A stretch of DNA of 64,000 nucleotides from Tritrichomonas musculus (taxonomy: Eukaryota > Parabasalia > Tritrichomonadida > Tritrichomonadidae). This document shows positions 33,722 through 45,000 of the stretch, piece by piece (positions within the stretch are counted from its first letter, which is position 1; each line of letters starts with the position of its first letter). The notes below the pieces were generated by a model. That model had not been told where the DNA came from. It saw only the letters and a list, made by a program, of their open reading frames with translations, and made no database searches. The DNA lies in assembly GCA_039105265.1 (NCBI GenBank), contig JAPFFF010000012.1, forward strand, positions 4,960,001 to 5,024,000, in the 5' to 3' direction. A program made the translations under genes and the position numbers.

Positions 33722-34802
33722 TTTTCCATTCATTTTTAAATAGAAATAGATGTACTAAAGCCAACTTTTTTCAATGCATTTTATTTTAATTCTAAAATAT
33801 CGTTATCTCAATAAATTTTATAAATTATTAATTTTAAATATGTTTTATTTAATTATAAGAAACTAAAAAACAATTAAAAATGCATGAAAATAGTATGGAT
33901 TAATTATATAGCTCAGAAAAGTAAAGTTTGTGTTATAAAAAAAAATTGGCCCAAAATTTTGCTTTCATCGCTATATATACTTTGTTTCACCAAATATTTA
34001 TTCGATTTATTCGGATTAAAAGCCAATCGGATCTGCCAATTTTTTTTTTCTCTTATAAAATGGCTTGAAATTTAAACTATTTATTTGAAAAAGTGAAAAG
34101 CAATCACTTCACAAAATATGATATTTTATTTTTATTCAAATAAATTTGAATGAATTTTCACAAATTAAAAAATAAAATTATCAATTATTTTTATTAATCT
34201 ATTAAACCGAAATATCTAAAAAAAAGTATATCTTGAAGTTGTAGGATAAATTTATTAATTAAACAAATAGTATAATTTATAAAATTTATATCATAAATTT
34301 TAGCAATAATAAATAATAAAAATTTTGGCAGGATCTTGGCTTGTGTACATCTATAGAAATTAATAAAAATTTAAATTAAAAAAATTTTTCTTCATAATAT
34401 TTGTGTCATCATAAACACATTTTCATCAGTTTTTGTATATGGATATTTTCATTGTTAAATCAATTGCTACAGAGTCAACAATATTTTGTTTGGAGAATTA
34501 AAGTAAATTTCAGCTTTCAATTGCGTAAGGTCTTTCAGAAGTTGTTATTGTAGAAAATGCCCATCTTGATACAAATTCTCCCCCTCTTTTAATTGATCCA
34601 AAAAATCCAAGTATATTGGTAAATATATATTGGTTTCTAGTTTAAAACTCGTAAAAAATAGATTTTGAAGAAGATAAAAAAAAAAAATATTGACTTATAC
34701 TCATTCGCATCCACTGGAATAAAAATTTTAATTTTACCTTCATCTGTTAGTTTAATCAAACAAGGCGCATTTGAATGTTGCCAATATCTTCTATATTGCC
34801 TT
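33722..34802. other. AT-rich intergenic DNA
   Basis: About 1.1 kb. No gene recognised; small open frames at 33884 have no coding character. Confidence 0.45.
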
Positions 34803-34925
34803 TAAAATAAATCAAAATCATTTTTTTGATTTATTTTATAATACAGAAGTGTCACTTTTACGGTATTTATTAATGTTATATACTTATATATGATTCACAT
34901 GCACTTGATTAACAAAATAAGCTAC
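34803..34925. repeat. Displaced fragment of rDNA spacer
   Basis: Matches 22649-22806 from the rDNA spacer: the post-28S hairpin, acagaagtgtcacttttacg and tatgattcacatgcacttga are all preserved, with a ~35-bp deletion relative to the spacer. No rRNA sequence precedes it. It joins directly to duplicated block B. Confidence 0.85.
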
Positions 34926-35135
34926 TTTCAAAACCCTGATTTCCAAGCATAAATTAGATTTATTAGATCTAAAACTTCTAATAATTGAAAGAATATAAGT
35001 GATAATAATCAAAATAATAATCATTAATAAAAGGATAAAAAAATATTTTAGTTTAGTCAGGTAAGTTAGTATCAATCGATTTTTTTAAATCCTTAAAAAT
35101 CGCAAAAATTTTGGTGAGGAGTAAATTCATTTCCA

Positions 35136-35594
35136 TTATTTTCTCATTTTTTTTTCATCGCTTTCTTTTTTGACTCTGGAAAAATCAATATTCTTGTATT
35201 TTTCTTCAAAAACAGAAAATTTTTTTTCTAATTCATTCACCTTATCTCTTAAATTATTTTTTTCCTTCAATAAATTCTCAATTTTTGCATTAACCTTTCC
35301 AATTTCAAAATTGAAACTATTGACTTCTCTGAAGTATGAATCAAATTCAGAAGATATTGAAGAAATTATAGTATCTTTAAGATCTGAATGTACCTTATCG
35401 ATAATTGATTTTAACGTAGAATTGAAATCACTTTCTAACTTGGCGAATCCCTCTTCTAACTTCTCTTCTAACTTGGAGAATCTCTCTTCATATGATAATG
35501 AACCAAGTCTTTGTTGTTGTTGGTTGGGTGTACTATTATCAAGATCATTTGAATCATTATTAGAATGATTTCCTGATTGCGTATTCTTCACCAT
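35136..35594 (-). CDS. Coiled-coil protein of the duplicated block, copy B, 152 aa
   Basis: ATG at 35594. Residues 1-30 are Asn/Ser/Gln-rich, and ~35-135 form a predicted coiled coil (SYEERFSKLEEKLEEGFAKL, SIIDKVHSDLKDTI, NLRDKVNELEKKFSVFEEKY). The end is basic (KKMRK). It is the paralogue of 29193-29888, sharing the coiled-coil part, with a different and shorter N-terminus. Substitutions between the two are mostly amino-acid changing (for example SKFSSYFRDVTSS against SEFDSYFREVNSF), yet no frame is broken. Function unknown. Confidence 0.65.
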   Translation of the reverse strand: MVKNTQSGNHSNNDSNDLDNSTPNQQQQRLGSLSYEERFSKLEEKLEEGFAKLESDFNSTLKSIIDKVHSDLKDTIISSISSEFDSYFREVNSFNFEIGKVNAKIENLLKEKNNLRDKVNELEKKFSVFEEKYKNIDFSRVKKESDEKKMRK

Positions 35595-35851
35595 ATATGG
35601 TCTAAGCTTAATAAAAAATGAAATGAATATTTAAATAAACGGACAGCATATGAAAAAGATGAACTTTTTCATAAAAAATAAATCACTGCTATAAAAATCG
35701 CCCGGAAAAATAGCAAGGACGTTTAATTTGATACAACCAATTTACTTATAAATATTTATACATAGAGTAAAAAGTTGAATGTAAAAGTGCTTTTAAAAAT
35801 TCTATATTATTTTTATATATAATGAAAAAATAAAAAATAGAAAATTTTATA

Positions 35852-36131
35852 TAGTGGTGAGAAAAATATGTATACATATTGAATTATATGTATACGTTAT
35901 GTTTCTCTTTCAGAAATTAATTACTATTTATTTTATACTTTGAAATTATATCTTATTTCATAATTTAATATAATTTTTAATTATAAAAAGATTTTTGTCA
36001 AAAATTAAATGAGATATTTATGAATTTTTCAAATTAAATTATATTCAAATTTTTGAATTAACAGCCATATAACAATTGAAAATCAAGCGTATACATATTT
36101 TTCAAAGGTATACATATTATTCCGACCACTA
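35852..36131. mobile_element. Tc1/mariner-type MITE, 280 bp, with TA duplication and known empty site
   Basis: Ends tagtggtgagaaaaatatgt and (reverse complement of right end) tagtggtcggaataatatgt form a 24-bp inverted repeat with three mismatches. It is flanked by TA at 35850-35851 and 36132-36133. The paralogous block A has a single TA at the same place (gaaaattttataatata), proving insertion after the duplication. The interior has no coding capacity. The first seven terminal bases match the transposon at 14469. Confidence 0.9.
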
Positions 36132-36627
36132 TAATATAATTCTAAAATTTGCCAAAAATTGAATGTTTAAACTTAAATTCAAATGTCAGCCCATTATTTT
36201 TTCTCTCAATTTATTTGACAAGAAAAATATTTATTTCAATTTTAATAAGCTTTATTATTTCTTTTCAAATTAATCTTTAAAATTTTTGTTTTTTCATTAA
36301 TTGATCAAGGATCAATTCAGTATGCAGACATTTTCATTAGATTTCGCCAATAACTTAATTCGACTGTGTCTTTTATTGCTTTTGGTGCCAAATTAAAGGT
36401 TCATAAATTATAATTATTGAACAACAATCTTGCAATTAGAAGTTACACTTGGATTTTTGCCCATACACCATTATACTTCTTTGATTTTTATGATTTTTGC
36501 TTGACATTTCCAGTATTCAGTATAAATATTTCAAAAGCATACTCAACTCGGCAAAATTATTTCAAATAAATGCTCCCCTTATTGATTTACGTCATTTTCA
36601 AATAGATTATCCATATATTTTGCCTGG

Positions 36628-36944
36628 TGATATGATTACGAAAAATGTGTTAAACTTGTAAAATTATAAAAAGTAAAATTTTAAATATTAATCAAAGATT
36701 CTGAAAGATTGATCACAGTGAGAGAAGAACAATAAGAATGAGCATCCAACAATATATTGACGAAAAACATCCAAAATCTGGTTATAAAAAAATTTAAAAA
36801 CTCCTTGCTTTTTTAGTTAATCATATTATGCAAAAAAAGAGTTTTTTATGTGCAAAAAAACTATTAAAAATGATATTTTGATTTTTAAAAAGATTATTAT
36901 AATTACTTCATTAAAAAAAAAAAATTTTTTTTATTTATTAATTC
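36628..36944. other. AT-rich intergenic DNA
   Basis: Lies between block B and the RBR-like gene. No gene recognised; A-rich near 36914-36925. Confidence 0.4.
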
Positions 36945-37871
36945 TTATGCTAGTGCAATATCATCAGTCATATGCTCTTTTCTATAATGTTCATCAGCAC
37001 TCCATCCGGTATCAAAGGTGTTTAGGCATTTGTAACAAAAAATAGTGCCATAAATGCATTTCATATGATAGCATCCTTCACCCTTAGAAATAGCAATGCT
37101 ACAACCTGGACAAACTTTAAGATTTTTACAAGTTTTTAAATCATATTCAACCTTTCGGTTATGCATTGAATAACAATATTGGCAATAAGTGTTTCTGCAA
37201 TTTTTTTCTTTGCATTTGATTAAAAACCGTTCGTTAGGATGACATTCTTTTACATTAATAATGTTTTTAGGATGATCTGGACAAAAAGTGAAATGATATT
37301 TCATTTTATTACGAATTGCGTAATCATTAATTGTTATCAAATAAGCAGTAATCATTGAAGATAATTTATCATCTTTGTTATTAATTAAAACTGTTATTAA
37401 TTGGCCAAAAGGAATTTGAGGCCATCTTTCAGTTCCTTCATCAAATTCATCACTATGAGTTGGATACAAATAATCTGGAGCTGAAAGAATCAGTGTATTT
37501 GAATAATATGATTCAGTAAGATAACAAAGTCTTTCAAATAAACAATTACGACATAATTTTGTCGAAATCATTTCTCCACTTTGTAAAGAAATGGAGATTG
37601 GTGAATTAATTAATTCAGGATTTCTTTGATCTTCACAAATCCCAATACATAAAGATGAATCCAAATCTTTTTCTTTGAAAAATGAATTCGGCATTTCATT
37701 TCCAGATCTTTTTTCATTAATAAAGTTAATAACATTTTCTGTTTCTGTTTTTTTAACAATAATAACATTAAAATCACTTTTATATTCCCAAGTTGGATGC
37801 TGTGCAATTTCTACTTTATTCTTTTCATAAATATTTCTTGGAAATGGAATTGCAACATATTCAAATTTCAT
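36945..37871 (-). CDS. RBR/IBR-type zinc-binding protein, 308 aa (possible E3 ubiquitin ligase)
   Basis: Cysteine/histidine pairs occupy the C-terminal third. Residues ~197-240 (CPDH, CKEKNCRNTYCQYC) resemble an IBR zinc-binding region. Residues ~248-282 (CKNLKVCPGC, ISKGEGCYHMKCIYG, FCYKC) resemble RING2, in which the GC-YHM cysteine (C267) sits where HHARI/parkin-type ligases keep their catalytic cysteine. A clear classical RING1 is not evident, although CIGICE (75-80) and CRNC (107-110) could be its remains. The role is inferred as ubiquitin transfer. Upstream on the same strand (37872 to ~38110) lie coding-like stretches in shifted frames (KSRFIHPSLFYHKEAKK, NVKTVVKDYQIVNHKIKMK). The ATG frame may therefore be the surviving 3' part of a longer gene. 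Confidence 0.65.
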   Translation of the reverse strand: MKFEYVAIPFPRNIYEKNKVEIAQHPTWEYKSDFNVIIVKKTETENVINFINEKRSGNEMPNSFFKEKDLDSSLCIGICEDQRNPELINSPISISLQSGEMISTKLCRNCLFERLCYLTESYYSNTLILSAPDYLYPTHSDEFDEGTERWPQIPFGQLITVLINNKDDKLSSMITAYLITINDYAIRNKMKYHFTFCPDHPKNIINVKECHPNERFLIKCKEKNCRNTYCQYCYSMHNRKVEYDLKTCKNLKVCPGCSIAISKGEGCYHMKCIYGTIFCYKCLNTFDTGWSADEHYRKEHMTDDIALA

Positions 37872-39067
37872 TTTTTCTTTGACTTCATCAAGATTGTCAT
37901 TATATTTCTTTTAAATCGTGAACTTGAGATAATTTCATTTTAATCTTATGATTGACGATTTGATAATCTTTAACAACCGTTTTTACATTCTTCGACAACT
38001 ATTTTTTAATTCATTTTTTGGCTTCTTTGTGATAAAATAATGAAGGATGAATAAATCGTGACTTTTGCGCTTCTTTAAATTCTAAACCAATAATTTTTTT
38101 GCTTTAAATCAATGATTTCAACAACTATTAAAAGCAGTTATTAAATGTATATCTTAAAATTTTTCCAACCGCTTTTTGCGCAGAAAAATACAAATATAAA
38201 CTATTCAAAATATAAAAAGATTTCAATTTCTATTATAAAAAAAAGTATAATATCAGCTTTTCTGTAATAAACTAAACTGTATATTTAGTGTATGTTCAAA
38301 TAATTTCTAAAATAAACTGATGTTAATGAAATATTCTGATCGATAATGAACATTATAATTATATTAAATACATTTATTTAATTTATGTATATGTTTCTGT
38401 AATTAAGTATTTTTATATGAATCATATATAAAAATTAAGGAGATTTTAATACATTTTTTGCATAAAAGATTCAGTATCTTTTTCAAAAATTTAATAAAAA
38501 GTAAATTAGGCACTATTTGTTCATTTTCTTTCAACACTAGAAGCAAATCATCAGATTACTAAAGTAAAAATATGGAGAAATTTTTCTTAAATAATATTAA
38601 CTAATTTTCTTCCAAAAAGAAATTGAAGAATAAAGAATCCTAAATTCATATGATATGGGACCATAAGAATATTTTTTTGGAAATAAGAAACTTTGAAATC
38701 TTTTAGTGCACGAGAAACGACTACCTTGCATGTTTGCCTCAAAAAATTGAAAGGAAATTGAATGAAGCATTCAAATTTGAAAACTAACCGAAAATTCTGA
38801 AAAACTCTATTCTGAAGTTATTTAGTTGTAAATTCAGAATTAAAGATTTATTACTATCTACTCTAATGCTAATTAAAGTAACAATTTTATATTTTTTTGA
38901 AAGCAATAATAAGATATAATTAACGTTTATAAATAAATTATTTGACTGATTCTTAAATTTATCAAAATATTTATATTTTCAACATTTTATTTGCAAATGG
39001 GCAAAATTCATTTGTGAAGATAAAAGGTCCGTTAATTTTCTTTAATAAATTAATAGTATTATAGGAA
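37872..39067. other. Intergenic region with 5' relics of the RBR-like gene
   Basis: The first ~240 bp carries minus-strand coding-like pieces with stops and frame shifts. The rest is AT-rich and holds the promoter of the large Sel1 kinase. No other gene seen. Confidence 0.45.
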
Positions 39068-42000
39068 ATGACTGTACCTCCTAACAAATCACCAAGAAAT
39101 AAGACACCTTTTGTTAGTAATTACGACCCTAGCGTTTTTTACACCCCTGCATTCCCATCATTAGATACACCAACTAGACCAGTACGTCAAAAAGTAACTA
39201 ATCCAATCAAATTAACAGTAACTCTTAGTGATATTGGATTAGAAGGTCTTGATTCTTCAACACCTGACAAAGCATATAATATCAGAAAGCGACTACGCCA
39301 ACAAAAAGAAGAAAAATTACAAAAATCGCTTAAAAAGGAAAGTATTCATCATAAAACATTAGATCCATCACAGTCTCCAGTTCAACCGCCTCCACCATCT
39401 CCCAGAATTAAAAGGATATTTGGTCAATCTACCAAAATTGAGCCTATTTACGAAGGAACCTTTTATAAGAATCAAACTAATGACCCAAACACAAATAGTT
39501 CAGTAAATAATCCAAAACCAATTGGTTTGCTTTCAGCATCACACAGATCACCACGGCCTCAATCAATCATACCAAAAACAAGTCCGCGGGGAATCCCTAA
39601 ATTACATACATCGCCAGACGGAAGTGGAATTTTCGTCATTGAAGAGAATGTTCCTCGATCGCCAAGAAAAATTAGCAGCATTACAGAAAGAAGCAATGCA
39701 GGCCAAGCGAATGAAACTTTGATGCAAAAAGATGAAAAAATGGACAACTTGGACCATAAAGAGATTTCAGAAAGTAACTCTCAATCGATCCACATTAAAG
39801 AGCCTCCATTAAATAGTTCAAAAAGTGCCCCCAAATCCAATGTAAATCAAACCAATGAAGAATCCATTCCAAAAGAAAAGACAACAAAAGATATAAATGA
39901 AGAATCCATTCCAAAAGAAAAGACAACAAAAGATATAAATGAAGAATCCATTCCAAAAGAAAAGACAACAGAACATATAAATAAAGAATCCATTCAAAAA
40001 GAAAAGACAATTAAACATGAAGAAGAAAAAGTTATGCCAAAAGAAAGTCCAACAAAGCCCGCCAGAAAAAGAAGTGCAAGAAAATACAAGGGAAGATCAG
40101 AATCAGCAAAAAATGATGCGCACTCAGAGAGCAAAGAACCAGAAAAAGCAATTAAATCAAGTGATACAAAGAAAAAAGATATCTTCAAAGACACGGATAG
40201 CCAGATCGATCTAAGCAGCTACATAAAGCAAAATTGCATTGGATCTGGTTCTTTTGGAAAAGTTTATAAAGTCAAAGATAAAAGAACTGGCAGAATTTAT
40301 GCAGCTAAAATATCGAAAAAAGAAATCAATGATGATTCAAGCGACTTGAAAACAAATATCTCACGTGAAGTGAACATTATGTCTAAAATTGATCATCCAT
40401 CTATTTTGAAGTTCATTGGATACAGTCCAGTTAATTTCAAAAGACAGCCAAAGCCAGTTATTGTCACCGAATATTCACCAAATGGAACATTAAAAGATCT
40501 CATTAATTCCTCCAGAGATAGTGATGATTTAAACTATTTCAATCCAACGTATAAAATAATAATGATATATGGAATTGCTTCAGCTCTTTCATATCTTCAT
40601 TCACACAACATTATTCATCGTGATTTGAAACCAGATAATATTTTGATCGATGAAAATAATCTTCCTAAAATTGCTGATTTTGGTCTTTCTAAAGTCAATC
40701 ATTCAAAGTTAAGTATGACTAATAATTCGAATCTTGGACTAAAAGGAACTCCACTTTATTTATCCCCAGAAATATGGAGAAGTTGTGAATACAATAAACC
40801 ATGTGATGTGTATGCATTCGCTTTTATTGTCTACGAAATTATAACAAATGAAAGGCCATTCAAAGACTTCAATTATTTAGAACTTGCTTCTCATGTTCTT
40901 AGAGGAGGGCGTCCTGCATTTGTTAAGCCGATACCGAAATCATATCAAGACCTAATTGAAAGATGTTGGTCACAAAATCCAAGAGATAGACCAACATTTG
41001 ATCAAATAGTAAATGAATTAAAAACTAATCATGAATTCATTACAGATTTAGTTGATGAAAAAGAATATTTCAATTATATAAAATACATTGATGAATGTAA
41101 AACTACATTTAATCCATTCAAAATTGTAATCAAAAATAAACAATACGCAAGTCCAAAACTAAATCAGATTTTTAATCGTGCAATTTCAATTTGTCCTTAT
41201 AAAATTCTGATTCAATTAAGTGAAGAATGTCAATCCTTTTTAGAAGCTGCTGAATATGATCTTGATAAACAATTCGAAGCAGCAAAAGGATTCATAAAAG
41301 AGAAAGGATTTTTCCCAAGAAATAATCAACTCGGAATAAAATATTTAAAGCATTCCTTAAAAAATGGATGCTTAAAATCATTAATTTATTATTGTAAGAT
41401 GTTAATTAAAGGCAAACATATTCCAAAAAATAGTATTAAAGCGAAAAAATTGATTGATTCTTTACCATCAGATCAAGAATCAACTAAATTGTATCTTTAT
41501 GGACTGCTTTATTATGATGAAAAACAATATAATGAAGCATTTAAATCTTTTGAAGATTCAATTAATCTTGGAAATATCGATGCAATGCTTGAATATGGCT
41601 TAAAGCTTCATAAAGGTGATGGAATAACAACTCCAATTGAAGATGAAGAAATATTCAAGTATTACTTGATGGCCATTGATAATGGTTCTTTTAAAGCTAT
41701 GTATAAACTAGGGAAAATTTTATTAACTTCAAAGAAAAACATAAAAGATGGAGTTGAATATATTAAAAATGCAGCAAATAACAATTATCCAAAAGCACTC
41801 TATTATTATTCATTGATGCTAGAAAATGGAAATGAAGTTACACCTGATATTGAACAATCAAAGAAATATTTAGCAAAAGCAGCAGAATTAGATAATATCA
41901 AAGCAATGAACAAGTATGGCCTTCAAATTCATTCACTCACTTATTTAAGAAAGGCAAGTAATACTGGAAAGATTAGTTACATTCGTGATTATGGAATGGA

Positions 42001-45000
42001 ACTAATAAAAGATGAAAAGCATCAAAGAGAAGGTGCAAATTTGATTAAAATTGCTGCAAATGAAGGAGATCCTATTTCAATGAAAGTATATGGAGACTTG
42101 CTCTTTAATGGCAGAGGTGTTGACATTGATGTAGATGAAGCAATTAACTATTATAAAATGGCAATTGACAAGAATAATATAGATGCTATTCATTCTTATG
42201 CTGAAATATTGCAATATGGACTAAGAATGGAAGAAAATCCAGATGAAGCAATGAAAATATATAGAAAAGGTATTGATCAAGGCGATACCAGATCAATGTT
42301 CAACCTTTCAATGATGCTTTTTCAAAAAGGAGATACAAAAGAAGCTCTTAATTATATGTCAAAAGCATATTTTCAAGGTGATGAATATACTCAAAATCTT
42401 TATAAAACAATAATTCATGAATTTGGAGATGCTACAGTAACTGCAATGGATTTGGCACAAATAAAATTAGATATGGATAATATAAATGATGAATCTTCAT
42501 TTAATAATATATGCCAAACTGTAATGAACATTTTTCTAAGATCAACACAAAATGAAGGAAAAGAGACTGAAACCAATAGCAAAGAAATTGTGTTATTGAG
42601 AGCTAATAAAATATTAGCAGATTCTGGTATTATAAAGGCAATGTATAATTATGCTTACATGCAAAAGAATGGTGAAGGATGCCCTGTGAATAAAAAAGAA
42701 GCTGCCAAATACTTTAAAATGGGTGCTGATAGAGGAAGCCCCATTTGCATGAGCAGTTATGCAGTTATGTTATTTAATGGCGATGGAATTGACGAAGACA
42801 AAGAAGAAGCTATTAAATATTTGAAATTGGCAGCTGATTATGGCTCTCCTGACTCAATTTACAGATATGAAAAATATTTAGAAAAAGGTATTATTGATGA
42901 AGAAGACGATGACGCTGAACAATTTTCTCAGTATTTAAAGAAGTCAGCTGACAAAGGTAATAAAATTTCTATGAGATTGTATGCCGCATATTTATTTGGA
43001 ATTGAAAATAATAGTGAATCCTTTAAATACTTTAAAGCAGCTTCTGATTTAGATGATCATCCTTCAATGTTTTATTGTGGAGTATTCTTAGAAAAAGGAA
43101 TAGGTGTACCTGTTGATTTAGCAGAAGCAAATAAATATCTGAAAAAAGCAGCAGATTCAGGATATTTAGATGCTATATTAACGTACATAGTGAATTTATG
43201 TAATGGAAATGGAATAGAAGCTAATATGAAAGAAGCTTTTAAGTATGCTCAAATTGGTGCAGATATTGGTAATATGACTTGCTTATTTTTGTGTATAAAT
43301 TACCTAAGAAAGATGAATAATCCGGATGATAAAGACTTGCTCGTTCATTATTACAAAAGAGGTGTAGAAAGAGGCGATGAAAATTCAATTATATTCTTAG
43401 CTGATATGATAATATCAGACGGAGATAAAATTAAAATGGATAAAGAAGAAGCCAATAAGTATTTTAAAATAGCAGCTGATATAGGTTTCTTGCCGGCATT
43501 AAAACAATATGCAGATAATTTATATGAAGGAAATGGAATTGAGATGAATAAAGAAGAAGCATTTAAATATTATAAACTTGCAGCAAATAAAGGTAATTCA
43601 TATTCAATGGACAAGTGTGGACTCATGTTAGAAAAAGGTGAAGGAGTTGAAATTAATAAAAAAGAAGCCATAAAATATTATAATAAAGCAGCAATTGATG
43701 GTGAAAATGTACATTCATTGTTAAAGTATGGCATCTATCTTGAAGAAGGTGATATAATTGAAATTGACAAAGAAAAAGCAAACCAACATTTCAAGGAATC
43801 TGCTGATAAAGGTTATCTTCCAGCCATTGAAAAATATGCAGATAATTTATATGAAGGAAATGGAATTGAAGTAAATAAAGAAGAAGCATTCAAATATTAT
43901 AAATTTGCTGCTGATAAAGGAAATCCGCATTCAATGTTTAGATGTGGACTCATGCTAGATAAAGGAGATGGAGTTGAAATGAATAAAATAGAATCAATCA
44001 ATTATTATAAACAAGCAATTGAAAAGAGAAATGTAGATGCTATGTACCATTATGGACTTATGTTAGAAGAAGGAAATGGAGTTGAAAAAGATATAAAAGA
44101 AGCCAACAAGTATTTTAAGATGGCATCAGATCTAGGTCATACAGAAGCATTTAAAAAGTTTGCCAAAAATATGTATGAAAGAAGAGGCTTCTCAACTCCA
44201 AGAAATGAAGCATATAAATATAACGAACAATTATTCAAATACATCGAACAACTGCAAAATCAAGGAGATTTATATTCAAAGCAATTTCAAAATGTTCTTT
44301 CAAGCGTAAAATTCGAATATGAATTAGACATCTTAAAAAGAAAAAGTTCAAAAGTTCCTACTTTAGGCAATTTACACATTTTAGAAATAGATCCAACAAA
44401 AATGTACAAAATTGAAGGAAAGACTTTTAATAAGGCAGAAGCATTCAAATATTACAAATCACAAGCAGAAAAAGGAGATGTAAATGCAATGAAAGCTTGT
44501 GGATATATGTTGTACAACGGAGATGGAATAGCAAAAAATAAATCCGAAGCAATTCAATACTTCAAAATGGCAATTGATAAATGGGACAGTGAAGCAATGT
44601 TCATTTATGGTTACTTGCTCAAGAATGGTGATGGGGTTGAAAAAGATGAAGAGGAAGCAATTAAAAATTACCAGACGTCAGCGGATTTAGGTTATTTGCC
44701 TGCAATAAAGCTTTATGGACTAGAATTAGCAAGTGAAAATGGACCACATACAAATAAAGAAGAAGGATTCAGATTCTTCAAAGTTGGTTCAGAAATGGGC
44801 GATCTTTATTGTTCATGTTATTGTGGCTACATGCTTGATGAAGGAGATGGAATTCCAATAAATAAAGCTGAAGCAATTGAATATTATAAAATTGGTGTCA
44901 ATAAAGGAGACAAAGATTCGCTTCGTAATTACAGTTATCTTCTTGAAAACGGAGATGGAATTAAAATGAACAAGGAAGAAGCAAATAAATACTTGAAAAA

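Larger units (their letters stand above)
34926..36627. repeat. Duplicated block B (partner 28932-30655)
   Basis: Same order as block A: coiled-coil gene on the minus strand, then conserved upstream DNA. It differs by a shorter reading frame, a short microsatellite and an inserted 280-bp MITE. Homology stops at gattatccatatatttt near 36627. Confidence 0.9.
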
